DNA of 24,365 nucleotides from an uncultured Bacilli bacterium (lineage in GTDB: Bacteria > Bacillota_I > Bacilli_A > RF39 > UBA660), in the NCBI GenBank assembly GCA_910583745.1, contig CAJTZC010000018.1, forward strand, positions 1 to 24,365, given 5' to 3'. The translations under genes and the position numbers were made by a program. Below the pieces are notes generated by a model. That model was not told where the DNA came from, did no database searches, and saw only the letters and a list, made by a program, of their open reading frames with translations. Below, piece by piece: positions 5,102 to 12,511 of the stretch (position 1 is its first letter; each line of letters opens with the position of its first letter).

Positions 5102-7210
5102 ATGTTTAGCGTAAAAGATTATGCAAATGAAATGGGAATAACCGTACAAGAAGTATTGAAGAAATGTGCATTTTTAGGAATTAAAGCTGAGAATGCAAAG
5201 GATATGTTGGAAGAAGATGACGTCATCATGCTCGACAATGCGATAGATATCATGGATTCTGTCGAGGAAGCAGAGGACGGATACATAATAGAGAGCGAAG
5301 TCGAAGAAGAAGACATCGTAAGCGAACACGAGAAGAAAGATACGAAGAGGTTCAACGATAAAGCTAAGAAGACAGCGACAAATACAGAAGCGAAAAATAA
5401 CTACGCGAAGAAGCGTAAGGAAATGTATAAACACAAAGAGAAATTGCAAACTGTCACAAATACCGATGAGAATATCGTTCTATATAAGGACGACATGACC
5501 GTCGGAAACTTAGCAGAAGTTTTGGGCGTAAGTGGAAACGAAATCATCGTAAAACTCATGTCTATGGGATTGATGATCAGTTTGAATCAATCTGTCGATT
5601 TTGAAAACGCGGAGATTATCGCTTTGGAATACGGCAAGACTTTGAAACGTGAAGCTACACAAGATGTGTCTAACTTCGAAGAATTAGAGATAATCGACAA
5701 CGAGGAAGATTTGGTTTCTAGACCTCCTGTCGTCACGATTATGGGACACGTCGACCACGGAAAGACCACACTTCTCGATTACATCCGAAATTCAAATGTC
5801 GTCGACAAAGAGTTCGGTGGTATCACACAACATATCGGTGCATACCAAATTGAATACAACGAGAAGAAGATTACTTTCATCGATACACCCGGACATGCTG
5901 CGTTTACAGAGATGAGAGCGAGAGGTGCTTCCATTACGGACATCGTCATCATCATCGTCGCGGCAGACGACGGGGTCATGCCTCAAACAGAGGAAGCCAT
6001 TGACCACGCCTTGTCGGCTAATGTACCGATTATCGTCGCAGTAAACAAAATAGATAAACCAGAAGCGAACATCGAAAGAATCTATACGGAGATGGCTACA
6101 CACAATATCACTCCAGAGAGTTGGGGAGGGAATATACCGTTCGTCAACATCAGTGCTAAAAATGGCGATAACGTAAGCGAAATATTAGAGACGATTTTGG
6201 CAATTTCGATGGTCAGTGAATACAAAGCGAATCCAAACCGATACGCGAGTGGTACTGTCATCGAATCGAGAATCGATAAGACGAGTGGCGGTGTATCAAG
6301 CCTCTTGATACAAAACGGTACTCTACGTCTCGGTGACCCTATCGTCGTCGGTACGGCATTCGGTAAGGTGCGTACGATTAAGAACGACTTGGGACAACCT
6401 ATCGTCGAAGCAGGACCTTCTACACCGGTCGAGATTACCGGGTTGAATGCCAATCCTAGTGCAGGAGATAAGTTCATGGCTTTCGAGTCTGAAAAACAGG
6501 CGAAAGAAGTGGCGACAAAGAGACAGAATAACGCGAAGAAGACGAAGTACAAGACAGACGTCGTGACGTTTGAAGACCTCTTTAACCAAATTCAGTCTGG
6601 TGTAAAAGAAATCAACATCGTTCTTAAAACAGACGTTCGGGGAAGCGAAGAGGCTGTAAAGAATGCTCTTTTAAAAATCGATGTCGAAGGCGTCAAAGTC
6701 AAGGTCATTCGCAGTGGAATCGGAGCCATTACGGAATCGGACATCGTCCTTGCCAATGCGTCCAATGCCATCGTCATCGGCTTCAATGTCGTCGCAGGTG
6801 GCTCGACCAAGGAAGCGGCAAAGGAATACAGCGTAGAGATAAGACAATATACGATTATCTATAAATTGGTAGAAGACATCGAAGCTGCGATGAAAGGTAT
6901 GTTGGACCCAGAATTTGAAGAGAAGACTGTCGGAACGGCAGAAGTAAGACAGTTGTTCAAATTCAGCAAGGTCGGTACGATTGCAGGGGTCAAAGTTCTT
7001 AAAGATGTCATGAAAAACAATTCGAAAGTGCGCATCATCAGAGATGGTACGATTATATACGACGGAAGTATTTCGTCGATTCAAAGAGAAAAGGACTCTG
7101 TAAAAGAGGTCAAAGAAGGATACGAATGTGGTATCACGATAGAGAACTTCAACGACATCAAAGTCGGCGATGTATTCGAAGCATATGAGATGGTCGAGGT
7201 GAAGAGATGA
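5102..7210 (+). CDS. infB: Translation initiation factor IF-2
   Basis: IF-2 is the GTPase that brings formyl-Met-tRNA to the 30S subunit and promotes joining of the 50S. The 702 residues hold an N-terminal IF2N helix domain (about 1-50), a charged Lys/Glu linker, a second IF2N domain (about 125-175), then the G domain with G1 GHVDHGKT (about 214), G2 GGITQHIGAY, G3 DTPGHAAF, G4 NKID and G5 SAK. Domains II to IV follow, ending in the fMet-tRNA-binding C-terminal barrel with GYECGITIENFNDIKVGD. Length is normal for a compact Bacillota IF-2. An AAAGGTG site lies 8 bp before ATG 5102. The end overlaps rbfA by four bases (ATGA). Confidence 0.97.
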   Translation: MFSVKDYANEMGITVQEVLKKCAFLGIKAENAKDMLEEDDVIMLDNAIDIMDSVEEAEDGYIIESEVEEEDIVSEHEKKDTKRFNDKAKKTATNTEAKNNYAKKRKEMYKHKEKLQTVTNTDENIVLYKDDMTVGNLAEVLGVSGNEIIVKLMSMGLMISLNQSVDFENAEIIALEYGKTLKREATQDVSNFEELEIIDNEEDLVSRPPVVTIMGHVDHGKTTLLDYIRNSNVVDKEFGGITQHIGAYQIEYNEKKITFIDTPGHAAFTEMRARGASITDIVIIIVAADDGVMPQTEEAIDHALSANVPIIVAVNKIDKPEANIERIYTEMATHNITPESWGGNIPFVNISAKNGDNVSEILETILAISMVSEYKANPNRYASGTVIESRIDKTSGGVSSLLIQNGTLRLGDPIVVGTAFGKVRTIKNDLGQPIVEAGPSTPVEITGLNANPSAGDKFMAFESEKQAKEVATKRQNNAKKTKYKTDVVTFEDLFNQIQSGVKEINIVLKTDVRGSEEAVKNALLKIDVEGVKVKVIRSGIGAITESDIVLANASNAIVIGFNVVAGGSTKEAAKEYSVEIRQYTIIYKLVEDIEAAMKGMLDPEFEEKTVGTAEVRQLFKFSKVGTIAGVKVLKDVMKNNSKVRIIRDGTIIYDGSISSIQREKDSVKEVKEGYECGITIENFNDIKVGDVFEAYEMVEVKR

Positions 7211-7548
7211 GTAGTCTAAAACTCAAGAGAATCGCCTCTTCAATTTCTCGTGAAATCAGTGCTATCTTGAACGAGGAGGCACGAAATGAGATTTTAAAAA
7301 TGGTCAGCATCACCGACGTCACCGTCGATTCGGATTTGACTTTTGCTAAAGTCTACTTTATGACGAGATTGGAAGATACAGAACTCGTAGAGAACGAACT
7401 CAACAAGGCGGCTGGCTTCATCAGAACAGAGTTGGCTCATCGCTTGGATTTGAGAAGTACGCCTGAGTTGAAATTCGTATACGACAAGTCGTTAGATTAT
7501 GGAGAAAGAATAGAAAGCATTATCGATAAAATTAACGAAGGAGAATAA
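7207..7548 (+). CDS. rbfA: 30S ribosome-binding factor RbfA
   Basis: RbfA is a small KH-fold factor for late 30S maturation and 5' processing of 16S rRNA. The 113 residues match the family: LKRIASSISREISAILNEE at the start, VSITDVTVDSDLTFAKVYF in the beta region and RLDLRSTPELKFVYDKSLD before the C-terminal helix with IDKINEGE. The start codon overlaps the infB stop (ATGA), so translation is coupled. The array of GNAT-fold genes begins 2 bp downstream, where other bacteria commonly have truB or nrnA. Confidence 0.95.
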   Translation: MSSLKLKRIASSISREISAILNEEARNEILKMVSITDVTVDSDLTFAKVYFMTRLEDTELVENELNKAAGFIRTELAHRLDLRSTPELKFVYDKSLDYGERIESIIDKINEGE

Positions 7549-7550
7549 CA

Positions 7551-8069
7551 GTGACTATAAAAAACGCTAGCGAATTGGATTTCGATGAGAGAAGTGCATT
7601 TCGCTTAGCTTACATCAATTATTTCGAGGCTTCGGCCTCAGCACTTTCTGACTATTCTTTTGAATACAAAGATATGCTAAAAAGATGGCTATTTTCTAGA
7701 AGCGAAGGATATGCCAAAAAAATGCTCAGACGTATCGAATACGGACAGCGCGATGCGGTCATCGGCTTTGATAAAACAAATCGTGTCATCGGCTTTGTCG
7801 TCGGCAGTATCGACAGTGTTGGAGGCGAAATATCGCATCTCTATAGCACGGGAGAAAGTTTTTTAAGAAAGAGAAGTAACGAGCTCAAATTGTTGCGAGC
7901 TTTTTCTGATTTAGTCTCTCAAAAAGGCGGGATTTTACTTACGGCGAGCACTTCTCTTCGCGATGAGGAGTTGAGTGAAACTTTGGTCGCCTTGGGATTT
8001 GAAGTCAATTACACTTTGGGTGATACCGCTTATTATTCGAGAACGACAGATGAGCAAAAGAGAATTTAG
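7551..8069 (+). CDS. GNAT-fold protein, array member 1
   Basis: This 172-residue protein is not a known named gene. Its second half has the order expected of a GNAT acetyltransferase: a central strand VIGFVVGSI, a strand EISHLYS, a basic loop and helix (RKRSNELKLLRAF), a strand ILLTAS and the closing DEELSETLVALGFE. The acetyl-CoA loop that should read Q/RxxGxG/A lacks its glycines (LRKRSNE), so cofactor binding is doubtful. GTG 7551 is chosen because GAAGGAG lies 6 bp upstream and the N-terminus (MTIKNASEL) aligns with the MIKNTKEF and MVVKNAKML starts of later members. It begins 2 bp after rbfA and has no promoter of its own, so it belongs to the translation operon. Its substrate cannot be inferred. 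Confidence 0.75.
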   Translation: MTIKNASELDFDERSAFRLAYINYFEASASALSDYSFEYKDMLKRWLFSRSEGYAKKMLRRIEYGQRDAVIGFDKTNRVIGFVVGSIDSVGGEISHLYSTGESFLRKRSNELKLLRAFSDLVSQKGGILLTASTSLRDEELSETLVALGFEVNYTLGDTAYYSRTTDEQKRI

Positions 8070-8090
8070 AGGGCAAAAAGGAGAATCACA

Positions 8091-8588
8091 ATGATTAAGA
8101 ATACAAAAGAATTTACACCTAAGGAATGGATTCAATTTAGGGATGTATTTCTAAAATATTTTAACGAATCGAGTTTAATCGGTACTGGAAAAAAATCGAA
8201 TTTTTTAGAGTCTTTTATGACGATGGCCCAAAATAAAAAGTGCGTCAAAACGATATTGCAAATGTTGAAAGAGGGTTCAAAGCAAGGTTTTGTCAGTTTA
8301 GACGATGCCGAAGAATCGATAAGCGGCTTTTTAGTAGGTAGTATAGAGAACGGGACAGGAGCCATTTCTCATTTCTTCGTAGATGTAAAATGCCCTATGG
8401 GAAGAAGAATACAATCTTTGGAGTTGTTTAAAGCTTTTTCTAAGGAATTGGCTATTCAAGGTGTCGACCAAGTCGTTGCAAAGAGCGATTTGAGCGATGT
8501 GGAATTGAACGATACTCTGAGTTCTTTAGGCTTTGAGGTCTTAAAGAAGGACGATGTATCGAACGAATACGGGCGAAATATTGCTTGA
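8091..8588 (+). CDS. GNAT-fold protein, array member 2
   Basis: A 165-residue paralog of the gene before it. It starts MIKNTKEFTPKEW, with AAAGGAG 7 bp upstream. Shared marks are ISGFLVGSI, the strand AISHFFVDV, a basic turn GRRIQSLELFKAF, the strand VDQVVAKS and the end DVELNDTLSSLGFEV. As in member 1, the glycines of the acetyl-CoA loop are missing. The first 60 residues are helical and poorly conserved between members, as expected if this half sets specificity. It ends TGATG, so the next gene starts inside its stop codon. No function can be given beyond the fold. Confidence 0.75.
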   Translation: MIKNTKEFTPKEWIQFRDVFLKYFNESSLIGTGKKSNFLESFMTMAQNKKCVKTILQMLKEGSKQGFVSLDDAEESISGFLVGSIENGTGAISHFFVDVKCPMGRRIQSLELFKAFSKELAIQGVDQVVAKSDLSDVELNDTLSSLGFEVLKKDDVSNEYGRNIA

Positions 8589-9121
8589 TGAAAAGTAACG
8601 TATTACAAATCAATTCTATAAAATCAAACGATACATTGACTTTAGAAGATTTAAAGAAATTACAGATTATGTTCGTAAAATATTACTTGGATAGGTTCTG
8701 TTCCTCTATCCATTTGTGTGGTCAAACTACAGAGTTCTTAAGCGCGACCAAACTCCTTTTTAATAGGAGAGCGAAGAGAGATATCGATCGAATTCGCGAT
8801 GGAAAGAGTTTTGTCGTCGTGAAATATCAAGGCAGTGCCATTAAAGGATTCATCTTGGGCGACGCCGAAGGTTGGAAAGAGGCAAAATTAACTCAATACT
8901 ATGTCGAGGAAGAGAACCGACTCGAAGCGAAGAGTATCACTTTAGAACTTTACAGAAACTTTTTGAAAATACTCAAAAATAGAGGGATACAAAGTGTCGT
9001 CGCTTCGGCGCACTTCAGCGAAAATAGATTGATCGATGCCTTAGAGACTCTGCATTTTGAGTGTATAAGTGAGACCAGTACTTCAGTGAAATATGGATAT
9101 AAAATAAGTCCACTCCAATAA
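8588..9121 (+). CDS. GNAT-fold protein, array member 3
   Basis: A 177-residue paralog. ATG 8588 shares one base with the TGA of member 2 (TGATG), suggesting reinitiation; the Shine-Dalgarno is weak. A TTG just upstream is less likely. The second half again shows KGFILGDAE, the strand KLTQYYVEEE, helix SITLELYRNFLKIL, the strand IQSVVASAHF and the end LIDALETLHFECI, which are the strand and helix order of a GNAT domain. It is more diverged than members 1 and 2: the LGFE end has become LHFE. A 49-bp gap separates it from the next gene, the largest in the array. Confidence 0.72.
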   Translation: MKSNVLQINSIKSNDTLTLEDLKKLQIMFVKYYLDRFCSSIHLCGQTTEFLSATKLLFNRRAKRDIDRIRDGKSFVVVKYQGSAIKGFILGDAEGWKEAKLTQYYVEEENRLEAKSITLELYRNFLKILKNRGIQSVVASAHFSENRLIDALETLHFECISETSTSVKYGYKISPLQ

Positions 9122-9170
9122 CAATAAAAAAGAATAAAGATGGTTGGCAGTGTAAATGGGAGGTTTTAAA

Positions 9171-9707
9171 ATGATTAAAAGTTCACGAGAGTTTACGGAT
9201 AAAGACTATCGTTATTTGAGTAAAAGTTTAGAAATATATTTTTTGGAAAGATATAACCGCATATCTCGTTTTAGGAAATTTGACAATGGACAAGGCGACA
9301 TGAAATATCCGATTATTGCGAGGTTAAGAGCAAAAATGTTTGCCAAAGAATGTGTAGAGGAAGTCAAAGCAGGCAAAAGATTCTGCGTCGCGAATTTGCA
9401 GGTCTCTGGAACACTCGGTTTTATGGTAGGTAAGGTATCGAAAAAGAAAGTTGCTCTTTTGATGAACTGGTTTATCGACGGGGCCGATATGACCGATGGC
9501 TCTCGAAGAATATCTTTGGAATTGGAAAAAAGATTTTTGTCGGAGTGCGAACGATTGGGAGCTGTAAGAGTGCTGGCAGTGAGTAATGAAAGAGATAATC
9601 TCTTCGTGAATGCTCTCGAAACTTTAGATTTTGAAGAGGTCGGTTGGAAACGTGGAAATGTGTATTATGGAAAGAGGATGAGTTTAAATGGTAGTAAAAA
9701 ACGCTAA
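9171..9707 (+). CDS. GNAT-fold protein, array member 4
   Basis: A 178-residue paralog. ATG 9171 is chosen over ATG 9156 because GGGAGG (9158-9163) then lies 7 bp upstream and the protein begins MIKSSREFTDKD like its relatives. Features are LGFMVGKV, the strand ALLMNWFID, helix RRISLELEKRF, the strand VRVLAVSN and the end FVNALETLDFEEV. Its 3' third (from about 9523) is repeated at 10431-10615 with about 97% identity as part of a segmental duplication. Its last 20 bp overlap member 5. Confidence 0.72.
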   Translation: MIKSSREFTDKDYRYLSKSLEIYFLERYNRISRFRKFDNGQGDMKYPIIARLRAKMFAKECVEEVKAGKRFCVANLQVSGTLGFMVGKVSKKKVALLMNWFIDGADMTDGSRRISLELEKRFLSECERLGAVRVLAVSNERDNLFVNALETLDFEEVGWKRGNVYYGKRMSLNGSKKR

Positions 9708-10173
9708 GATGTTAGATGAAAAAGAGGTTAAAGATTTAGAAGGATTGTATGAGGAATATATTTTAGGTCATTACTTGAGAATGACCAACAATCCGAGAGA
9801 GTCTAGAATGTCACAGTTCAATTTGGATAGAAGTTGTAAAGACTTTGCTGCTTGGAAGATTTCTGAAATTAATGATGCGGGAAGAATCGTCTTTGTCGCT
9901 TCGAATCAAGGGTTCATCGACTGCCAACTGGAATTTGGAATGGCTGTCGTCCGACACGTCTATGTGTCCTATAATGAACACCATCAAAAGAGAAGGATTA
10001 CTCTAGCACTTTACAAAGCTTTGACCGACTTTTTAGTCAACCAATATGGCATGACAAAGATTTGTGCAAGAAGTTATAGAGGAGACGAAGAGTTAAATAG
10101 AACTTTATGCTCTTTAGGCTTTGAAATCGACGAGATGGGAACTTCTACTATCGCGAGTGGAAGACAGATATAA
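9688..10173 (+). CDS. GNAT-fold protein, array member 5
   Basis: A 161-residue paralog and the left copy of a duplicated pair with member 6. It begins MVVKNAKMLDEKEVKDLEG and has AAAGAGG about 10 bp upstream, inside member 4. The GNAT-like half is clear: RIVFVASNQGFID, the strand VRHVYVSYNE, the loop QKRRITLALYKALTD (helix after the acetyl-CoA loop, glycines replaced by Arg-Arg-Ile), the strand MTKICARS and DEELNRTLCSLGFEID. The stop TAA (10171-10173) is one base before the TTG of the dead truB copy, the same arrangement as member 6 with live truB. This is how the ancestral gene pair was coupled before duplication. Confidence 0.75.
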   Translation: MVVKNAKMLDEKEVKDLEGLYEEYILGHYLRMTNNPRESRMSQFNLDRSCKDFAAWKISEINDAGRIVFVASNQGFIDCQLEFGMAVVRHVYVSYNEHHQKRRITLALYKALTDFLVNQYGMTKICARSYRGDEELNRTLCSLGFEIDEMGTSTIASGRQI

Positions 10174-10174
10174 T

Positions 10175-10438
10175 TTGAACGGCATTTTAGTTGTAAATAA
10201 AGATAGCGGTCCTACGAGTCGCGATGTCGTCAGTCGAGTATCGCGCATACTCGGTACCAAAAAGATTGGGCACACAGGGACTTTGGGCCCGATGGCTCGT
10301 GGCGTCCTCGTCTTGAAGATGTACGAAATTGTCTGAGTTTTTGACATGTAAGTATAAGACTTATGTCGCAGGGTTCGATTTGGGCTATGAAACCGACACG
10401 TTGGATTCGACAGGAGTAGTTCTCAATATTGGAAAAAA
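10175..10438 (+). pseudogene. truB: Truncated, inactivated truB copy
   Basis: This is the left copy of the truB 5' region created by the duplication. It starts at the same TTG as the intact gene and reads LNGILVVNKDSGPTSRDVV and KKIGHTGTLGPMARG. It is dead in three ways. The catalytic Asp of the TLDP motif has become Gly (TLGP, GAC to GGC). An 8-bp deletion near 10315 shifts the frame, giving a stop soon after. The sequence also switches into a GNAT gene fragment at about 10431, so at most the first third of TruB was ever present. Several further substitutions against the intact copy show that it is decaying. Confidence 0.92.
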
Positions 10439-10439
10439 A

Positions 10440-10615
10440 GATTTTTGTCGGAGTGCGAGCGATTGGGAGCCGTAAGAGTGCTGACAGTGAGTAATGAAAG
10501 AGATAATCTCTTCGTGAATGCTCTCGAAACTTTAGATTTTGAAGAGGTCGGTTGGAAACGTGGAAATGTATATTATGGAAAGAGGATGAGTTTAAATGGT
10601 AGTAAAAAATGCTAA
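10440..10615 (+). pseudogene. GNAT member 4 fragment, 3' end only
   Basis: The right-hand copy of the last 58 codons of member 4, joined to the broken truB. It still reads in frame as FLSECERLGAVRVL, then NALETLDFEEVGWKRG, and ends with TAA at 10613-10615, overlapping the start of member 6 as in the original. There is no start codon or N-terminal half. About six base changes separate it from the parent over 180 bp. Its remaining value is the ribosome binding site it carries for member 6 (AAAGAGG upstream of ATG 10596). Confidence 0.85.
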
Positions 10616-11111
10616 GATGTTAGATGAGAAAGAGGTTAAAGATTTAGAAGGATTGTATGAGGAATATATTTTAGACCACTACTTGAGAATGACCAACAAT
10701 CCGAGGGAACCTAGAGTTTCACAGTTCGCTTTGGATAAAAGATGTAAAGACTATGCGGCTTGGAAGATTTCTGAAATTTACGATGAGGGAAGACTCGTCT
10801 TTGTTGCTTCGGATCAAGGTTTCATCGATGGTTTCATCGGCGGTTTCATCGACTGTCATTTGGAAGGTGGATTGGCTGTCGTCGACCATATCTATGTGTC
10901 CTATAGTGAACACCTTCAAAAGAGAAGGATTACTCTAGCTCTTTACAAAGCTTTGACCGACGTTTTAGTCAACCAATATGGTATGACAAAGATTTGTGCA
11001 AGAACTTATAGAGAAGACGAAGAGTTAAATAGAACTTTATGCTCTTTAGGCTTTGAAATCGACGAGCTGGAATCTGGAGCTTCTACTATCGCGAGTGAAA
11101 GACAGATATAA
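10596..11111 (+). CDS. GNAT-fold protein, array member 6
   Basis: A 171-residue protein, right copy of the member 5/6 pair. The N-terminal 26 residues are identical to member 5, and about two dozen substitutions follow, nearly all changing the amino acid. It also has eight extra residues from a tripled 12-bp unit (the GFID repeat at 10818-10853) and two extra residues near the end (ELESGAST). The GNAT-like core is kept: AVVDHIYVSYSE, QKRRITLALYKALTD, MTKICART and DEELNRTLCSLGFEID. Stop TAA (11109-11111) is one base before the TTG of truB, so it probably drives truB translation by reinitiation. Function is unknown. Confidence 0.75.
   Translation: MVVKNAKMLDEKEVKDLEGLYEEYILDHYLRMTNNPREPRVSQFALDKRCKDYAAWKISEIYDEGRLVFVASDQGFIDGFIGGFIDCHLEGGLAVVDHIYVSYSEHLQKRRITLALYKALTDVLVNQYGMTKICARTYREDEELNRTLCSLGFEIDELESGASTIASERQI
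10818..10853 (+). repeat. 12-bp unit repeated three times inside array member 6
   Basis: GGTTTCATCGAT, GGTTTCATCGGC and GGTTTCATCGAC stand head to tail and encode GFID-GFIG-GFID. Member 5 has a single unit at this place, so two units were added after the duplication. The frame is kept. The insertion lies in the strand/turn before the helix that follows the cofactor loop. Confidence 0.9.
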
Positions 11112-11112
11112 T

Positions 11113-11961
11113 TTGAACGGCATTTTAGTTGTAAATAAAGACATCGGTCCTACGAGCCGTGATGTCGTCAACCAGGTATCACGCATACTTGGGACCAAAA
11201 AGATTGGACACACAGGGACTTTGGACCCGATGGCTCGTGGCGTCCTCGTCTTGACGATAGGGAGATGTACGAAATTGTCTGAGTTTCTGACATGTAAGTA
11301 TAAGACTTATGTCGCAGAGTTCGATTTGGGTTATGAAACCAACACGCTGGATTCGACAGGAGTAGTTCTCAATACTGGAAAAAAAGAGTTCTCAAAAGAG
11401 ACGATAGAACAATGCATCATGCGATTCGAGGGAAAATACTTGCAAGAAGTTCCCAAATATTCTGCCGTAAAAATAGAGGGCAGAAGGCTCTACGATATCG
11501 CAAGAGCAGGAGAGAATGTGGAATTGCCGAGTCGTGAGGTCGAAATTTCTTACATAAAAATATTGCGAATAGAGGGTAACCATGTCGAAATAGAGTGTCG
11601 CGTGTCGAAAGGAACTTACATCAGAAGTTTGATACGAGACATAGGGGTTCAGTTGGGCTCCTATGCGACGATGACGGCTCTACTTAGGAAAAAACAAGGA
11701 AAATTCCAGTTGGAAGACGCCTATACCGTCGATAGAATCGAAGCAGGAGAATATGCCATTCTTTCGGTCGAGGACGTCCTCGAGGATATCGAAGCAGTCG
11801 AAGTCGATGAGGCTATTTTAAAAAAAGTTTCCAACGGCTGCAAGATTGCGTGCAATAAAAATTGTGAGTTTTTAAAGTTTACTTCGCATGGAAAAGTGAT
11901 TGCCCTCTATAAAAAAGAAGAAGACATCTATCGAATGTATTTTAAAAATATCGAGGAGTAA
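11113..11961 (+). CDS. truB: tRNA pseudouridine(55) synthase TruB
   Basis: TruB converts U55 of the tRNA T-arm to pseudouridine. The 282-residue protein starts at TTG 11113 (NGILVVNKDIGPTSRDVV), which fits the normal N-terminus MNGILxVNKPxGxTSHDVV; longer starts would lie inside array member 6. The catalytic Asp is residue 38 in GHTGTLDPMARG. Further family blocks are KTYVAEFDLGYETNTLDSTG, VPKYSAVKIEGRRLYDIAR, CRVSKGTYIRSLIRDIG and a C-terminal PUA-like region from about 225. No Shine-Dalgarno stands in front of the TTG, which is one base after the TAA of member 6, so translation is probably coupled. The usual P and H of the KPxGxTSH loop are D and R here. ribF, often next, is absent. Confidence 0.93.
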   Translation: MNGILVVNKDIGPTSRDVVNQVSRILGTKKIGHTGTLDPMARGVLVLTIGRCTKLSEFLTCKYKTYVAEFDLGYETNTLDSTGVVLNTGKKEFSKETIEQCIMRFEGKYLQEVPKYSAVKIEGRRLYDIARAGENVELPSREVEISYIKILRIEGNHVEIECRVSKGTYIRSLIRDIGVQLGSYATMTALLRKKQGKFQLEDAYTVDRIEAGEYAILSVEDVLEDIEAVEVDEAILKKVSNGCKIACNKNCEFLKFTSHGKVIALYKKEEDIYRMYFKNIEE

Positions 11962-11974
11962 GGAGAAATAATTT

Positions 11975-12454
11975 ATGCAAGATAATACTTATGATGTTCC
12001 CAGTTATAAATTCGGGTTTATATTGCCAAATCATCCTATAGAGTTTGAAGATGATGCGAATTATAGACGAGAATTTGATGAAGTTTTTAGAATTGGTAGT
12101 TTTTTCATCGTTCCCTTTGAAAGCTTTGATGGATTGACTGTAGAGGAGATGCTTAAGGCGATTCGTTCTCACGGTATTCAATTTACTTGCTATTCTGAAT
12201 ATTTTAATCCTGTGATTCATAGTAATGTTATTACCCTTTACTATACTTTATTGCTTCAACCTTCTTTCTTAAGAAAGATAAGATATGAAAGAATAGATGA
12301 AGTGGTAGAATCGGAACTACTGAATGAATATACAAAAAATAATTTTCAACATCGTAAAGTTGTGGAGTGCTATCTAGAGAGATATATGTGTGGAAGCTAT
12401 AAAGAGACTGATAACAAGATTTTTAAACTTAATCCCCTAGAACAAAATACCTAG
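11975..12454 (+). CDS. Hypothetical protein after truB
   Basis: I do not recognise this 159-residue protein. The start is well supported: TAAGGAG lies 9 bp before ATG 11975. It has no signal peptide or membrane segment. The middle holds a mixed alpha/beta region (FRIGSFFIVPFESFDGLTVEEMLKAIRSHGIQ in shorter blocks) followed by a Tyr/Leu-rich stretch and a helical C-terminus with VECYLERYMCGSYK. Codon use is less rich in GTC and GAC than the translation genes, closer to the accessory genes of the window. The final residues and stop TAG fall in a 14-bp tandem repeat. It is 13 bp downstream of truB, so it is probably the last gene of the long operon. It may be lineage-specific. Confidence 0.65.
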   Translation: MQDNTYDVPSYKFGFILPNHPIEFEDDANYRREFDEVFRIGSFFIVPFESFDGLTVEEMLKAIRSHGIQFTCYSEYFNPVIHSNVITLYYTLLLQPSFLRKIRYERIDEVVESELLNEYTKNNFQHRKVVECYLERYMCGSYKETDNKIFKLNPLEQNT

Positions 12455-12463
12455 AACAAAATC
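12436..12463 (+). repeat. 14-bp tandem repeat, two units
   Basis: CCTAGAACAAAATA (12436-12449) is repeated as CCTAGAACAAAATC. It spans the stop codon of the gene at 11975, whose TAG comes from the second unit, so the present C-terminus may have been set by the duplication. Confidence 0.8.
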
Positions 12464-12476
12464 CTTCGTAAAAGTA

Positions 12477-12505
12477 TTGACATTGTTTTTAGTAATGATT
12501 ATAAT
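12477..12505 (+). promoter_or_regulatory. Consensus SigA promoter of ileS
   Basis: TTGACA (12477-12482), exactly 17 bp, then TATAAT (12500-12505): both hexamers are perfect. Transcription should begin near 12512 and read through the T-box leader. It is the strongest promoter in the window, as expected for a gene held back by attenuation. Confidence 0.92.
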
Positions 12506-12511
12506 TTTATA

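Larger units (their letters stand above)
9523..11384 (+). repeat. Segmental tandem duplication across the GNAT/truB junction
   Basis: Sequence from about 9523 to 10438 reappears from 10431 to 11384. Each unit holds the 3' end of a member-4 gene, a member-5/6 gene and the 5' part of truB. The offset is 908 bp at the left and 938 bp inside truB; the 30-bp difference is accounted for by a 24-bp repeat expansion and a 6-bp insertion in member 6. At the novel join (10429-10440), truB sequence passes into member-4 sequence within TTGGAAAAAAAG. Both parental sites (9523-9532 and about 11375-11384) contain TGGAAAAAA, so the event probably occurred by short-homology recombination. The left truB copy and right member-4 copy are fragments; the left member 4 and right truB remain whole. 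Confidence 0.92.

Noticed and set aside
10121..10336. 71-residue TruB-like protein as a functional short gene
   Set aside because: It is the dead duplicate: catalytic Asp is Gly, an 8-bp deletion shifts the frame and the sequence is cut off by the duplication join.
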